Shown one piece after another: positions 15,498-24,536 of a stretch of 64,000 nucleotides of DNA (its first letter is position 1; each line of letters begins with the position of its first letter). A program made the position numbers and the translations under genes. Location: positions 1 through 64,000 of the forward strand of contig JAUQWZ010000014.1 in assembly GCA_030834905.1 (NCBI GenBank), read 5' to 3'. The notes under the pieces were generated by a model. It was given only the letters and a program-made list of their open reading frames with translations, did no database searches and was not told where the DNA came from. This DNA comes from Aggregatilineales bacterium. GTDB taxonomy: Bacteria; Chloroflexota; Anaerolineae; Aggregatilineales; Phototrophicaceae.

Positions 15498-16037
15498 TCA
15501 AATCAAAACCAGCACAATCACGAACAGGATGATTACCGCCACCGCCAGCAGATCGCCGGTGCCGGTGGGACCGCCGCCGAGGATGACCAGCGGCAGCAGC
15601 GAGCGTGCCTGATCGCTGGGCGAACCGGGCGCGGGCGCGATGATGTACGGTGCCAGCGGGTACTCGTTGATGTCCATGAAGTACCACAGCGACCCCCAGA
15701 CCAGATAGCCATTGAGGAAGCCAAGCAGACCGCCGAGTACGCCTTCCTGCAGGTTGTCGCGCCCTGACTGCCGCCGCACGTCAGGCGTCGTCACCGAGCG
15801 CGTTTGGTAGGCGAAAAAGGCAATGGCAACAAAAATGCCCGCCTGCACCAGAAACACCTGATCGCGCGGCACTGTGGCGAGCAGCGTGCCGCGAAGCAGG
15901 CTGTCGAACTGGAACAGGGCGAACAGCCCCAGAATGAGTCCGGCTGTGGAAACGAGTTCCCGGTTCCAGCCGCGCAAAAAGCCAATGAACGCAAAGAAGG
16001 TTGCCAACGTCCACATCATCGCCGAAAGCTGGATCAT
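15498..16037 (-). CDS. CvpA-family membrane protein
   Basis: 179 residues with four to five hydrophobic segments. An N-terminal FFAFIGFLRGWNRELVSTAGLILG segment resembles the CvpA (colicin V production) family signature, where a GxxRG turn joins two helices. Function in the family is not settled. Its ATG overlaps the murG stop by 4 bases (ATGA), so it is translationally coupled to murG. A CvpA-like gene between murG and murC is not part of the textbook division cluster and suggests an envelope role here. Confidence 0.75.
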   Translation of the reverse strand: MIQLSAMMWTLATFFAFIGFLRGWNRELVSTAGLILGLFALFQFDSLLRGTLLATVPRDQVFLVQAGIFVAIAFFAYQTRSVTTPDVRRQSGRDNLQEGVLGGLLGFLNGYLVWGSLWYFMDINEYPLAPYIIAPAPGSPSDQARSLLPLVILGGGPTGTGDLLAVAVIILFVIVLVLI

Positions 16038-17149
16038 AGCTTCTCCCCTGCGAGACGGAGCAGTTCCCGCGCCACATTCAAAGCGCCGTCCGGCTGTGCC
16101 AGCGCCGCCGCCGCCGCGCGCATGGCGTTTAGTCGCGCGTCGTCTTCCATTAGTGTACGTATTGTCTGAAGCAGCGTTTCACTCATGGCGGCATCTTCCA
16201 TGACCAGCGCCGCGCCGCGCTCCGCCAGCCATTCGGCGTTGACCTTCTGATAGCGCCAGGCGTAGGGATACGGCACCAGGATCGACGGCAAGCCAAACAG
16301 CGGCAGTTCACCCAGCGTGCTGGCTCCGCTTCGGCACACCACCAGGTCAGCGCAGGCAAACGCCAGCGCCATCTCGTCATGAAGATAGGCGTAGGCGTGG
16401 TAATGCTGCGATTCTGGCAGCGCGATACGCCGATTCTGTCCCTGTTCCCAATCAAGCGTGCCGGTCACATGAAGCACCTGCAAGCCGTCTGCCAGCAGTT
16501 CCGGCAGCAGATCGAGCAGCGCCACGTTGATGCTGCGCGCGCCCCGGCTGCCGCCGAACACCAGCAGCGTCTTACGCGCCGGATCAAGCCCAAAGTGCGC
16601 CAGCGCCTTTTGACGGGCGCTGCTGTCCTGCGCGGCTGCCACCATCTGACCGCGCACCGGATAGCCGGTGGCGATAGTCTTGCCCGCCGGAAAATAAACC
16701 GCCGAGTCGTCAACCGTCGTCGCTACCCGCCGGGCGAAGCGCTGCAAAATGCGAATCGCCAGCCCCGGCTCGATGTCCGGCAGGTAGATCAGGCTGGGGA
16801 CGCGCAGCAGCCACGCCGCCGCCGCTACCGGCAGACCGACCCAACCGCCCGTCAGCAGCAGCGCTTCGGGACGATAGCGCCGCACCAAGCGTAACGCTGT
16901 GCCAGTACCTATCGTAAGATTAGCAAGGCTTACCAGGGCGCGCAATACCCCCACCCCATGCAGCGGACCGGCGCGCACTTCATCATAATGAGCGAATTGA
17001 ATTCCCGCTTCGTCGAGCAGAGGACGCTCGAACCCGCCGACACTGCCAACAAACGACAGTTCAGCCCCGCGCTGGAGGAGTACCTCGGCGACGGCTATCG
17101 CCGGATATACGTGACCACCGGTTCCCCCAGCCGCGATCATAATTCGCAC
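16034..17149 (-). CDS. murG: UDP-GlcNAc transferase MurG
   Basis: About 371 residues from GTG 17149 (MRIMIAAGGTGGHVYPA), which has AGAAGGGAAGAG about 6 bases upstream; longer in-frame starts are less likely. It moves GlcNAc from UDP-GlcNAc to lipid I, giving lipid II, at the inner face of the membrane. The N-terminal GGTGGH loop, LVFGGSRGARSINVALL and CRSGASTLGELPLFGLPSILVPYPYA (donor-binding loop) are seen. The start lies inside the 3' end of ftsW, with an 89-base overlap. The stop overlaps cvpA by 4 bases. Confidence 0.96.
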   Translation of the reverse strand: MRIMIAAGGTGGHVYPAIAVAEVLLQRGAELSFVGSVGGFERPLLDEAGIQFAHYDEVRAGPLHGVGVLRALVSLANLTIGTGTALRLVRRYRPEALLLTGGWVGLPVAAAAWLLRVPSLIYLPDIEPGLAIRILQRFARRVATTVDDSAVYFPAGKTIATGYPVRGQMVAAAQDSSARQKALAHFGLDPARKTLLVFGGSRGARSINVALLDLLPELLADGLQVLHVTGTLDWEQGQNRRIALPESQHYHAYAYLHDEMALAFACADLVVCRSGASTLGELPLFGLPSILVPYPYAWRYQKVNAEWLAERGAALVMEDAAMSETLLQTIRTLMEDDARLNAMRAAAAALAQPDGALNVARELLRLAGEKL

Positions 17150-18380
17150 GTTTGCTCTTCCCTTCTGAGACAGGTGGGCGCGAAGTGACACGGGCAATAC
17201 TCAGCAGCAAGCCCGATCCAGCCATGACGGTCACCAGCGATGAGCCGCCGTAGCTGATGAACGGGAGCGCCACGCCCGTTGGCGGAACAAGGCTCAGCAT
17301 CACGGCAATGTTCAAAAGGGCTTTGGTGATAATCCACAGCGTCAGACCGGCAGCCAGCAGCCCGCCAAACGGGTCGCTGGCGCGGCGCGCGATTTGAAGC
17401 CCGCGAAAGACAAATACGATGAACAGCAGCACGACAAACGTTGCCCCGATCACGCCCAGTTCCTCGCCGATAACGGCGAAGATGCTGTCCGTGTGCGGCG
17501 CGGGCAGCGCGTTGTTGAACTTTTGCAGCCCCTGACCCAACCCTCTGCCAGTCCAGCCGCCGTTGATGAAGGCGATAATCGCCTGTCGCGCGTGGTATCC
17601 CGTCTGGCTCAGGTCAGATAGTCCCGCCGTGAAGCTGCTGATGCGATCCTCGGTATACAGCAGACGCTGACTTAGCGCCCAGCCAACCGCGGCAAGCAGC
17701 CCCATAATCCCCCCAAGATGGTAAAGATTTGCGCCTGCGAGGAAATACATCAGCCCTGCCACGACGAAGATTGTCGCCGCCGTACTCAGGTCAGGCTGAA
17801 GCATCACCAGACCGCCGATGACGCCGACGATGATCAGAAATGGCAGCATTCCGCTGAAGAAGCCGCCAACTTTGGTTTTCTTCGATCCCAACCATGCCGC
17901 CAGATAGATAATGACGATCAGCTCCGCCAGTTCGCCCGGCTGGTAAGAACCGCCGACGAAGGCGCGGCGCGCGCCAAACACCTCGTCGCTGAACACCAGC
18001 ACCGCGATCAGCGAGCCAATGGTGAGCAGCAGCGCTCCGAAGGCAAAACGCTTCCAGATGCGGTAATCAATGGCGGCGAGCACGATCAGGAAGGCAGCGC
18101 CAATCGCCATGTTGCGCAGGTGCACCAGCACGATATACGTCTCGCTGCCAAAATCCTGATAGCTCCAGTCGAAAGTCGTGCTGTAGACCATCAGCCCGCC
18201 AATCGCCAGCAGCAGCGTCACTACCACCGTAATCGGGATATCGAGCGAGGCGAGGAAGCCGCGCTGCTTAATCGCCGGGCGCGTCACCTTCGGCTCAGAC
18301 GCAGCTCGCGGCATCGCCTGAACCAGACGCGGCGCTTCAGCATCGTCTATAAACTGCGGGGCAATCGGAGTTTCCGCCAT
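17061..18380 (-). CDS. ftsW: SEDS glycosyltransferase FtsW
   Basis: About 439 residues from ATG 18380 (MAETPIAPQF); the frame extends upstream only through a repeat. Ten hydrophobic segments follow a 50-residue cytoplasmic N-terminus. It polymerises lipid II into glycan at the septum together with FtsI. Visible family segments are GGSYQPGELAELIVIIYLAAWL, MLQPDLSTA, GYHARQAIIAFINGGWTGRGLGQG, PHTDSIFAVIGEELGVIG and the C-terminal GVALPFISYGGSSLV. The last 40 residues are Arg/Gly-rich and encoded inside murG, so the C-terminus is unusually long. Confidence 0.96.
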   Translation of the reverse strand: MAETPIAPQFIDDAEAPRLVQAMPRAASEPKVTRPAIKQRGFLASLDIPITVVVTLLLAIGGLMVYSTTFDWSYQDFGSETYIVLVHLRNMAIGAAFLIVLAAIDYRIWKRFAFGALLLTIGSLIAVLVFSDEVFGARRAFVGGSYQPGELAELIVIIYLAAWLGSKKTKVGGFFSGMLPFLIIVGVIGGLVMLQPDLSTAATIFVVAGLMYFLAGANLYHLGGIMGLLAAVGWALSQRLLYTEDRISSFTAGLSDLSQTGYHARQAIIAFINGGWTGRGLGQGLQKFNNALPAPHTDSIFAVIGEELGVIGATFVVLLFIVFVFRGLQIARRASDPFGGLLAAGLTLWIITKALLNIAVMLSLVPPTGVALPFISYGGSSLVTVMAGSGLLLSIARVTSRPPVSEGKSKRANYDRGWGNRWSRISGDSRRRGTPPARG

Positions 18381-18410
18381 CACTACACCAGCGCTAACAA
18401 TACAATGATT

Positions 18411-18493
18411 TTCAACCGCCAAGACGCCAGGCACGCCAAGAGTTTTGTAAATGGATTTTCCTTGGCGCTCCTGGCGACTTGACGGTTCAACTT
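18411..18493. repeat. Inverted extragenic repeat upstream of ftsW
   Basis: TTCAACCGCCAAGACGCCAGG opens and CCTGGCGACTTGACGGTTCAA closes an imperfect inverted repeat, with a second pair ACGCCAAG/CTTGGCGC nested inside. It lies between murD and ftsW. Related units occur at 1755 and 57822. Confidence 0.75.
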
Positions 18494-18526
18494 TTCACAG
18501 TATACCGCCATTTGGATAATCGCGTT

Positions 18527-19900
18527 TCATAACGCTTTCACCAACCGGCGGAAGTGTTCGCCGCGCTCGACAAAATCGGTATAAGCGTCATAACTCGTGC
18601 CGCCCGGCGACAGCAGCACCACGTCGCCCGATTGGGCAATCTTCACCGCCTCGGCGACCGCCTCATCCAGCGTCGCCACGCGGGTCACGATGTCCAGATT
18701 GCCGCACAGTGCGCTAATGGTGTTCACCACAATTTCGGCGGCTTCGCCGAAGGCGACAATGTGGCGTGACTTGCGCAGCGCCAGCGCGATCATCTCTTCC
18801 CAGGGCAGCTTTTTGTCGCGTCCGCCCAGCAGCAGCACCAGCGGTTCGCTGTAGCTGCGCAGCGCCGCCAGCACCCGTTCCGGCGCGGTGGCGATACTGT
18901 CGTTGACATAGGTGACGCCCTCGACGATGCGAACCGGCTCCAGACGGTGTGCTACGCCTCTGAACTCGCGGATCACCGACATCATCACATCTGGTTTCAC
19001 GCTTGCCGCGCCGGTAATGGCGCAGGCTGCCAGCACGTTAAGGACGTTGTGTTCGCCGCGCAGTTGAATATCAGAACGGTCGCCAATCACCAGCGGCGCG
19101 CCATCCGGGCTGGCACTGCCGGTGATCACCAGCCGCTGCCCGGCGAGAAAGACGCCGTTCGCCACCATTTCGCGGGCGCTGAACCAGAACATCCGCCCCG
19201 GCACCCGCGATTCCAAGCCGGCGCTGCCGGGATCATCTTTACCCAATACCGCCGTACTGTGCAGCGGATCCTGGTGCGTGATGATATTGGCTTTCGCTTC
19301 CAGATAGGCGTCCATCGTGCCATGCCGGTCAAGGTGATTGGGCGTGACGTTCAGCACCGCGCCAATATCCGGGCTGACCGTCATCAGCTCAAGCTGGAAG
19401 CTGGAAAGCTCCATCACCACCCGGTCTGACGGGCGAATTTTGGGCAGCACGTCCAGCAGCACATCGCCGATATTGCCGCCAACCCAGGTTTTGTGCCCGG
19501 CATGGCGCATGATCTCGCCCACCAGCGTCGTGGTCGTCGTCTTGCCCGCGCTGCCGGTAATGCCGATCACTGGCGCGGGACAGCGCTCCAGAAAGAACTG
19601 GGCGTCATTCTGCATCTCGATCCCGCGCCAGCGCGCCGTCTGCACAATCGGCAGGTCAAGCGGCACGCCGCCGGAAATACACAGGATATCAGCGCCATCC
19701 AGCAGGTCTTCGGGATGCCCGCCCAGCACAAACTCCACGCCCGGATACGCCCCGGTATCCAGCGCTAACTGTTCGATGCTCTTGGCGTCGTTGACCACCA
19801 CCGACGCGCCAACCGTCGGCAGCCAGCGTGCCAGCGCCCGCCCCTGCCGCGCGAACCCCAGTATCACCACTCTTTTCCCGTTTAAGGGATCAGCCACCAT
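18527..19900 (-). CDS. murD: UDP-MurNAc-L-alanine-D-glutamate ligase MurD
   Basis: 457 residues. Adds D-Glu to UDP-MurNAc-L-Ala. N-terminal VVILGFARQGRALARWL fold for the UDP substrate, ATP loop TGSAGKTTTTTL (about 115-126), LNVTPNHLDRHGTMDAYLEAK and VNDSIATAPERVLAAL typical of the family, and a C-terminal LSPGGTSYDAYTDFVERGEHFRRLV. ATG with AAAGG about 9 bases upstream. murE and murF, which normally flank mraY/murD, are not present in this window. Confidence 0.97.
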   Translation of the reverse strand: MVADPLNGKRVVILGFARQGRALARWLPTVGASVVVNDAKSIEQLALDTGAYPGVEFVLGGHPEDLLDGADILCISGGVPLDLPIVQTARWRGIEMQNDAQFFLERCPAPVIGITGSAGKTTTTTLVGEIMRHAGHKTWVGGNIGDVLLDVLPKIRPSDRVVMELSSFQLELMTVSPDIGAVLNVTPNHLDRHGTMDAYLEAKANIITHQDPLHSTAVLGKDDPGSAGLESRVPGRMFWFSAREMVANGVFLAGQRLVITGSASPDGAPLVIGDRSDIQLRGEHNVLNVLAACAITGAASVKPDVMMSVIREFRGVAHRLEPVRIVEGVTYVNDSIATAPERVLAALRSYSEPLVLLLGGRDKKLPWEEMIALALRKSRHIVAFGEAAEIVVNTISALCGNLDIVTRVATLDEAVAEAVKIAQSGDVVLLSPGGTSYDAYTDFVERGEHFRRLVKAL

Positions 19901-19929
19901 TGCAACAACCTTTGTCCTGTTGAGTAACG

Positions 19930-20127
19930 AGTCGAAAGTTCAAAGTTGAAAGTAAAAAGCAACTATTCATTGATGCTGGTTGGGCAAGGCGCGCCTTGCC
20001 CCTACAAAAATCCCCCTCAAATTTGTAACCAGCCCCAACGGTTAACTACATGCCTTTACTTTCAACTTTTTACTTTCAACCTTCAACTTTTCTCTCAGCA
20101 CTCAGCACTCTGTACTCTGTACTTCTC
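19930..20127. repeat. Complex palindromic gap between mraY and murD
   Basis: Outer arms AAAGTTCAAAGTTGAAAG (about 19935) and CTTTCAACCTTCAACTTT (about 20075) form an imperfect inverted repeat. Inside is the perfect 20-base palindrome GGGCAAGGCGCGCCTTGCCC (19982-20001), followed by CTACAAAAA. After the right arm comes a heptamer-like run of CTCAGCA and CTCTGTA units (about 20095-20127). No gene is visible. Confidence 0.7.
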
Positions 20128-20131
20128 TTTC

Positions 20132-21151
20132 TTAGAGCAGCGCCAGCGCGATGCCAAACATCGCCGCCAGTAAGCCCACCAGCCAGAAACGCTGTACCAC
20201 CTGGGTATCGCTCCAGCCGCTTAATTCAAAATGATGGTGCAGCGGCGACATGCGAAACAAGCGCTGTCCTTTGGTCAGCTTGAAATAGCCTACCTGGAGA
20301 ATGACCGACAGCACTTCAGCGACCGGCACAATCGCGATCAGCGGCAGCAGCAGCCACTGACCACTCATAATCGCCACGGTTGCCAGCGTTGCGCCGAGCG
20401 CCAGCGAGCCGGTATCGCCCATAAAAAGCTGTGCCGGGCGCGCGTTATACCACAGGAAGGCGAAACACGCCCCGACGAGAATGAAGCACAACTGTACCAG
20501 CGGAAACTGCCCCTGCAAGAAGGCGATGATGCCGTATGCGGCGAAGGCGCTGGCGGTGATGATGCCCGCCAATCCGTCAAGCCCATCGGTGAAGTTCATC
20601 GCGTTGGAGAAGCCGACGATCAGGAATGCCGAAATGGGAATAAACACAACCGGCGACAGCGGGATCGAGATGGCGATCAAGGGCAGAAACACCTGATTGG
20701 CAAACTGGAAGCCGCCGCCATACAGCGAAATCACCGCCGAGGCAGCCAGCGCCAGCACCACCTGCGCCGAAAATTTCGCCCGCGCGGAAATGCCTTCGCC
20801 AATCGGGCGTCCGGTGGATATGCGGATGCCTTCGTAGTCGTCGTAGCCGCCCAGCAGCGCGAAGCCAACCATCACGAACAGCGGCAGCAGAATGCTGGCG
20901 CCGGTCAGCTCGGCGTTGATCAGCCGCACAAGGTTGAGCGCCAGCACGATCAGCACCACCGGCAGGATGATCATGATGCCGCCCATCGTCGGCGTGCCGA
21001 CTTTATACTGGTGCCATTCAAGCTCGGCGCGAACCCGCTTGCCCACCTTCAGGCGCTTCAGCACCTCAATGAAGGGTCCGCCCCAGATGACGCCCAGCAG
21101 AAATGCCAGCGCGCCCACCGACAGCGCGAAGGGAAGTGGTGCTCCAGTCAT
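20132..21151 (-). CDS. mraY: Phospho-MurNAc-pentapeptide transferase MraY
   Basis: 339 residues with about ten membrane helices. It transfers phospho-MurNAc-pentapeptide to undecaprenyl phosphate, giving lipid I. Catalytic motifs are GGYDDYEG, SNAMNFTDGLDGLAG, and FMGDTGSLALG, plus the conserved SPLHHHFELSGWSD near the C-terminus. ATG start with AAGGAG 7 bases upstream. 103 bases separate it from the ftsI stop. The usual murE and murF between ftsI and mraY are missing. Confidence 0.98.
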   Translation of the reverse strand: MTGAPLPFALSVGALAFLLGVIWGGPFIEVLKRLKVGKRVRAELEWHQYKVGTPTMGGIMIILPVVLIVLALNLVRLINAELTGASILLPLFVMVGFALLGGYDDYEGIRISTGRPIGEGISARAKFSAQVVLALAASAVISLYGGGFQFANQVFLPLIAISIPLSPVVFIPISAFLIVGFSNAMNFTDGLDGLAGIITASAFAAYGIIAFLQGQFPLVQLCFILVGACFAFLWYNARPAQLFMGDTGSLALGATLATVAIMSGQWLLLPLIAIVPVAEVLSVILQVGYFKLTKGQRLFRMSPLHHHFELSGWSDTQVVQRFWLVGLLAAMFGIALALL

Positions 21152-21253
21152 GCAGTACTCCTTAAGCCGCCCGACATACGCCGTCAGCTATCGCAGAAAT
21201 CAGTGCTATACATCGCGGGGTCTTGTGACCAGATACAGATAGTCTGATGACCA

Positions 21254-23032
21254 TCATCTCGGAATATGGCTCACCGCGCCGCCCTGTGCCGCCAGTTCAT
21301 GCCGGATATCATCCGGCGGAATCGACATCAGAATGACCAACCGCGACGCCAGCCGCTGGAAGATCGGCGGCACCACCGCGCTCGCCCAGTAATCGCGCGG
21401 GCGATCCAGCCGGATCAGAATGCTGATCTGCGGCGCGTCGGCGGGCAGGAAGCCTACAAACGTCGTGATCGACGCGCCCTGCTCGTAGCCAACCGGCGTC
21501 GGAATTTCTGCCGTTCCCGTTTTACCCGCGACTGTGAAACCGGGAACACCTGCCGCGTTATCCAGCCCGCCGCGCACCACTTCGACCATCATCTGCGTGA
21601 CTGTATTTGCCGCCTGCGCCGAAATCGGGCGACCCAGCGCGGCGGGCTGCGCCGTGATGACGCTGCCATCATCGATGATCTGGTGGACGACGCGCGGCTG
21701 CATCATCAAGCCGTTGTTGGCGATGGCGTTCACCGCCGTCAGCATTTGCAGCGCCGTAACCGACATTCCCTGTCCAAAGGCGTTGGTCGCCAGGTTCGAT
21801 TCGCTCCAGTTCGGATCGCCGGGCGCATAGACGATGCCCCCTTCTTCGCCCTGAAGATCGATGCCCGTCAGCCGCCCGAAGCCAAATTCGTTCATTTCGC
21901 CATAAAAACGGTCGTTGCCCATCATCGTACTGACGGTGGACGCGCCCACGTTCAGCGAATTGACCAGGATGCCGGTCGCGTCAATTGTCCCCCAGGCGCG
22001 GCGATCCCAGTTCACAACCGGAACGCCGCCATATTCCAGCCGTCCCTGATCGACATAGGTAAAATCGGGCGTGATGACGCCGCGATCCAGCGCCGCCGCC
22101 ACCGTTACCACCTTCATCACCGAGCCGGGTTCATAATTGCTGCTGATACACTGGTTGCGTAGCACCGACGGATCTTCGATATTGAAGTAGGTGTTGGGAT
22201 CAAACAGGGGATGGCTCGCCATCGCCAGCACGTCGCCGTTGCGCGGGTCCATCACGATGATGCAGCCCTGAGTCGCGCCGGTTTCGCTGATGGCGCGCAG
22301 CAGTTCTTCCTGCACAACGTACTGAACATCACGGTCGATAGTCAGCACCAGATCACTGCCACGGTCTTCTTCCCAATCCCCCTGTAAAGCATCGAACGGG
22401 ATATTGCTCACCTGGCGGTTGCGCGCCACGCCAGCGAGCGCATTCTGATACTGCCCTTCGACGCCATAATAGCCCTGGAGGTCGCCGCCCACGAAGCCGA
22501 TCACCTGAGACGCCAGCACGCCCTGCGGATAGTTGCGCCGGGGCAGCGGACTCATCTGGACGGCGTCGCCAATTCCCATTTCATCACGCATCTGCGCCAC
22601 GCGCTGCGCCACCTCGGCGCTGACGCGCGACGCAACCATCACCCACGGCTGATCGCGCTGAGCTTTTTCAAACACTTCCAGTTCGGGCAGCCCCAGAATG
22701 GAGGACAGCCGAGTCGCCAGCAAACGCGGGTTCGCCACCAGCGGCGGGTTGATGGCGACCTGATATTCCAGCGTGTTCACCGCCAGCGCTTCGCCGCTGC
22801 GGTCATAGATATTTCCACGCGCCGCCGCCATGCGCAGCGTGCGCGTGTAGTTGCTGTCGCGCAGCCCCGTCAAATAATCGAGCGTCTCCTGCGTCATACC
22901 GATCTGGAATTGAAACGAGGCGAGCCGTCCGAGCAGCACCATGCTCGCGACGACCAGCCCAACCGCCACAATTGGCAGGCGCTTGCGGAGGGTTTCCTGC
23001 TGCGGTGAAGTTGGTTGATGGGTCGCTGCCAT
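21254..23032 (-). CDS. ftsI: Division transpeptidase FtsI/PBP2-type
   Basis: About 592 residues from ATG 23032, which shares a base with the ftsL stop (TAATG). One N-terminal membrane helix (about 20-40), the dimerisation domain with RGNIYDRSGEALAVN (72-86), then the transpeptidase domain with SVMK (Ser304, Lys307), SLN (359-361) and KTG (504-506). It cross-links septal peptidoglycan as the partner of FtsW. There are no C-terminal PASTA repeats. The frame runs 22 codons further upstream into ftsL, but that start is unlikely. Confidence 0.94.
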   Translation of the reverse strand: MAATHQPTSPQQETLRKRLPIVAVGLVVASMVLLGRLASFQFQIGMTQETLDYLTGLRDSNYTRTLRMAAARGNIYDRSGEALAVNTLEYQVAINPPLVANPRLLATRLSSILGLPELEVFEKAQRDQPWVMVASRVSAEVAQRVAQMRDEMGIGDAVQMSPLPRRNYPQGVLASQVIGFVGGDLQGYYGVEGQYQNALAGVARNRQVSNIPFDALQGDWEEDRGSDLVLTIDRDVQYVVQEELLRAISETGATQGCIIVMDPRNGDVLAMASHPLFDPNTYFNIEDPSVLRNQCISSNYEPGSVMKVVTVAAALDRGVITPDFTYVDQGRLEYGGVPVVNWDRRAWGTIDATGILVNSLNVGASTVSTMMGNDRFYGEMNEFGFGRLTGIDLQGEEGGIVYAPGDPNWSESNLATNAFGQGMSVTALQMLTAVNAIANNGLMMQPRVVHQIIDDGSVITAQPAALGRPISAQAANTVTQMMVEVVRGGLDNAAGVPGFTVAGKTGTAEIPTPVGYEQGASITTFVGFLPADAPQISILIRLDRPRDYWASAVVPPIFQRLASRLVILMSIPPDDIRHELAAQGGAVSHIPR

Positions 23033-23496
23033 TAGGGCTGCTCCTGCTGCATATTTTCCAACTGCTGCGCGAAGCTCTCGAACTGCTGCTGCACCCAACC
23101 CAAAAACGGCTCGTCATACGCGGGCAGTGAGACTTCGGCTTCAACAATTGGGGCGACCGTGATGGAACGATTGGGATTATAGCCGTTGATGACCAGATAA
23201 TCGATTTGTCGGCTGTTTGCCGAGACGAAGCCCAGTTCCGTCGCCCGCGTCAGCAGGCGACCCACCCCGCGCAGGCTGCTGATGTCGGCGCGAAGCTGCT
23301 CGTTCTGCTGTTCGAGATTATTGCGCTCGGCGATCAGTATCTCAAGCTCGCGCCCCAGCGACGAACTGGACGCCGACTGCGACAGATACAGCGCGCCGAT
23401 GATGATGGCGACGAACAACCCCAGCGTCGCCAGCGCCATCACCTGCCGCTGCGGTCGCCATTCATTCCGTCTGAGGGTGTGTTGAAACCAGCTCAT
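23032..23496 (-). CDS. ftsL: FtsL/DivIC-like division protein
   Basis: 154 residues. Short basic N-terminus, one membrane helix (about 20-40, VMALATLGLFVAIIIGALYL), then a coiled coil rich in Glu, Asn and Leu (LGRELEILIAERNNLEQQNEQLRADISSL) and the ATELGFV segment typical of FtsL/DivIC. The C-terminal 70 residues are an extra low-similarity tail. Position between rsmH and ftsI supports ftsL. ATG overlaps the rsmH stop (ATGA) with GGAG 6 bases upstream. Confidence 0.85.
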   Translation of the reverse strand: MSWFQHTLRRNEWRPQRQVMALATLGLFVAIIIGALYLSQSASSSSLGRELEILIAERNNLEQQNEQLRADISSLRGVGRLLTRATELGFVSANSRQIDYLVINGYNPNRSITVAPIVEAEVSLPAYDEPFLGWVQQQFESFAQQLENMQQEQP

Positions 23497-24428
23497 AATT
23501 TCTCCACCACGCGCAGTTTTGCGCTGCGGCTGCGCGGGTTATCCGCCGTTTCCTCGTCCGCAGCGATAATTGGCTTGCGATTCACCAGCCGCACGCTGGC
23601 GCGATGCCCGCAGATGCAGATGGGCGTTTTCGGCGGACAGATGCAGTCGGTGCTTGCCAGCCGGAAGGCATCTTTCACGATCCGGTCTTCCAGGCTGTGG
23701 AAGCTGATCACCGCCAGCCGCCCGCCAGCTCGCAAGAGGTTAATCGCCACCGGCAGCGTCTGCTCGACTAGGGTCAGTTCGTCATTCACGGCGATGCGCA
23801 GCGCCTGAAACACCCGTGTCGCCGGATGGATGGGAGTCTTTTTGGAGTGCTTATTGGGATAGCGGCGTGGTTTTGCCCGTTCAATCGCTTCGGCAAGCTG
23901 CTGTGTGGTGCTGTAAGGACGTTCGCGCACCACCGCCCGCGCCAGCCGGCGGCTTTCGTGTTCCTCGCCATACTGGTAGAAGATATCGGCAAGCTCGTCT
24001 TCGCCCAGCGTGTTCACCAGATCGGCGGCGGTGGGCTGCGGGCTGCGCGGGTCAAAGCGCATGTCCAGCGGACCCACATGGCGGAAGGCGAACCCACGTT
24101 CCGGCATGTCTAGCTGCATCGACGACACGCCGAGATCGAGCAGGATCGCGTCCACGCCATCCCAGCCCAACTTCGCCGCTTCATCCGCCATGTCTCTATA
24201 GGAAGCGTGAACCAGGTGGACGCGCTCGCCAAACGGCGCTAACGCCGCCCGCGCAATCTCCAGCGCCGCCGGATCGACATCCAGACCGAGCAGTTCAGCC
24301 GCGCCGTGTTCCAGCAGCGCGCGGCTGTGCCCGCCTGCGCCCAGCGTGCCATCAATGACGCGCTCAACCGCCTGTCCTTCCGGCAGCAGGTGATCTAAGA
24401 CTTCGTTATACAGAACGGGGACGTGCAT
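23493..24428 (-). CDS. rsmH: 16S rRNA (cytosine-1402-N4)-methyltransferase RsmH
   Basis: 311 residues. SAM-dependent methylation of C1402 in 16S rRNA. Family motifs are HVPVLYNEVLDHL at the start, DGTLGAGGHSRALLE, GLDVDPAAL, LLDLGVSSMQLDMPERGFAFR, AVNDEL and the Cys-containing CICPPKTPICICGHR near the C-terminus. It is the first gene of the dcw block; a -10-like TATAAT lies 34 bases upstream of the ATG. No mraZ precedes it. Confidence 0.98.
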   Translation of the reverse strand: MHVPVLYNEVLDHLLPEGQAVERVIDGTLGAGGHSRALLEHGAAELLGLDVDPAALEIARAALAPFGERVHLVHASYRDMADEAAKLGWDGVDAILLDLGVSSMQLDMPERGFAFRHVGPLDMRFDPRSPQPTAADLVNTLGEDELADIFYQYGEEHESRRLARAVVRERPYSTTQQLAEAIERAKPRRYPNKHSKKTPIHPATRVFQALRIAVNDELTLVEQTLPVAINLLRAGGRLAVISFHSLEDRIVKDAFRLASTDCICPPKTPICICGHRASVRLVNRKPIIAADEETADNPRSRSAKLRVVEKL

Positions 24429-24461
24429 GGATCATCGGTTCTCAGGCTTGCGATTACCGCC

Positions 24462-24482
24462 ATTATAGCGCAGGTTAGAACC
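24462..24482 (-). promoter_or_regulatory. Likely rsmH/dcw promoter with dyad
   Basis: On the minus strand TATAAT occupies 24467-24462, 34 bases before the rsmH ATG. The dyad GGTTAGAACC (24473-24482) sits just upstream of it and could be an operator. No convincing -35 is seen. Confidence 0.45.
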
Positions 24483-24536
24483 GCAGATGATTAGGGGATG
24501 TTGGGGCGAGTCGCCAGCCGCCCCGATGAGATTTTG

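Noticed and set aside
18420-18434. Upstream in-frame start of ftsW at GTG 18434
   Set aside because: It falls within an inverted extragenic repeat; the ATG at 18380 gives a normal N-terminus.
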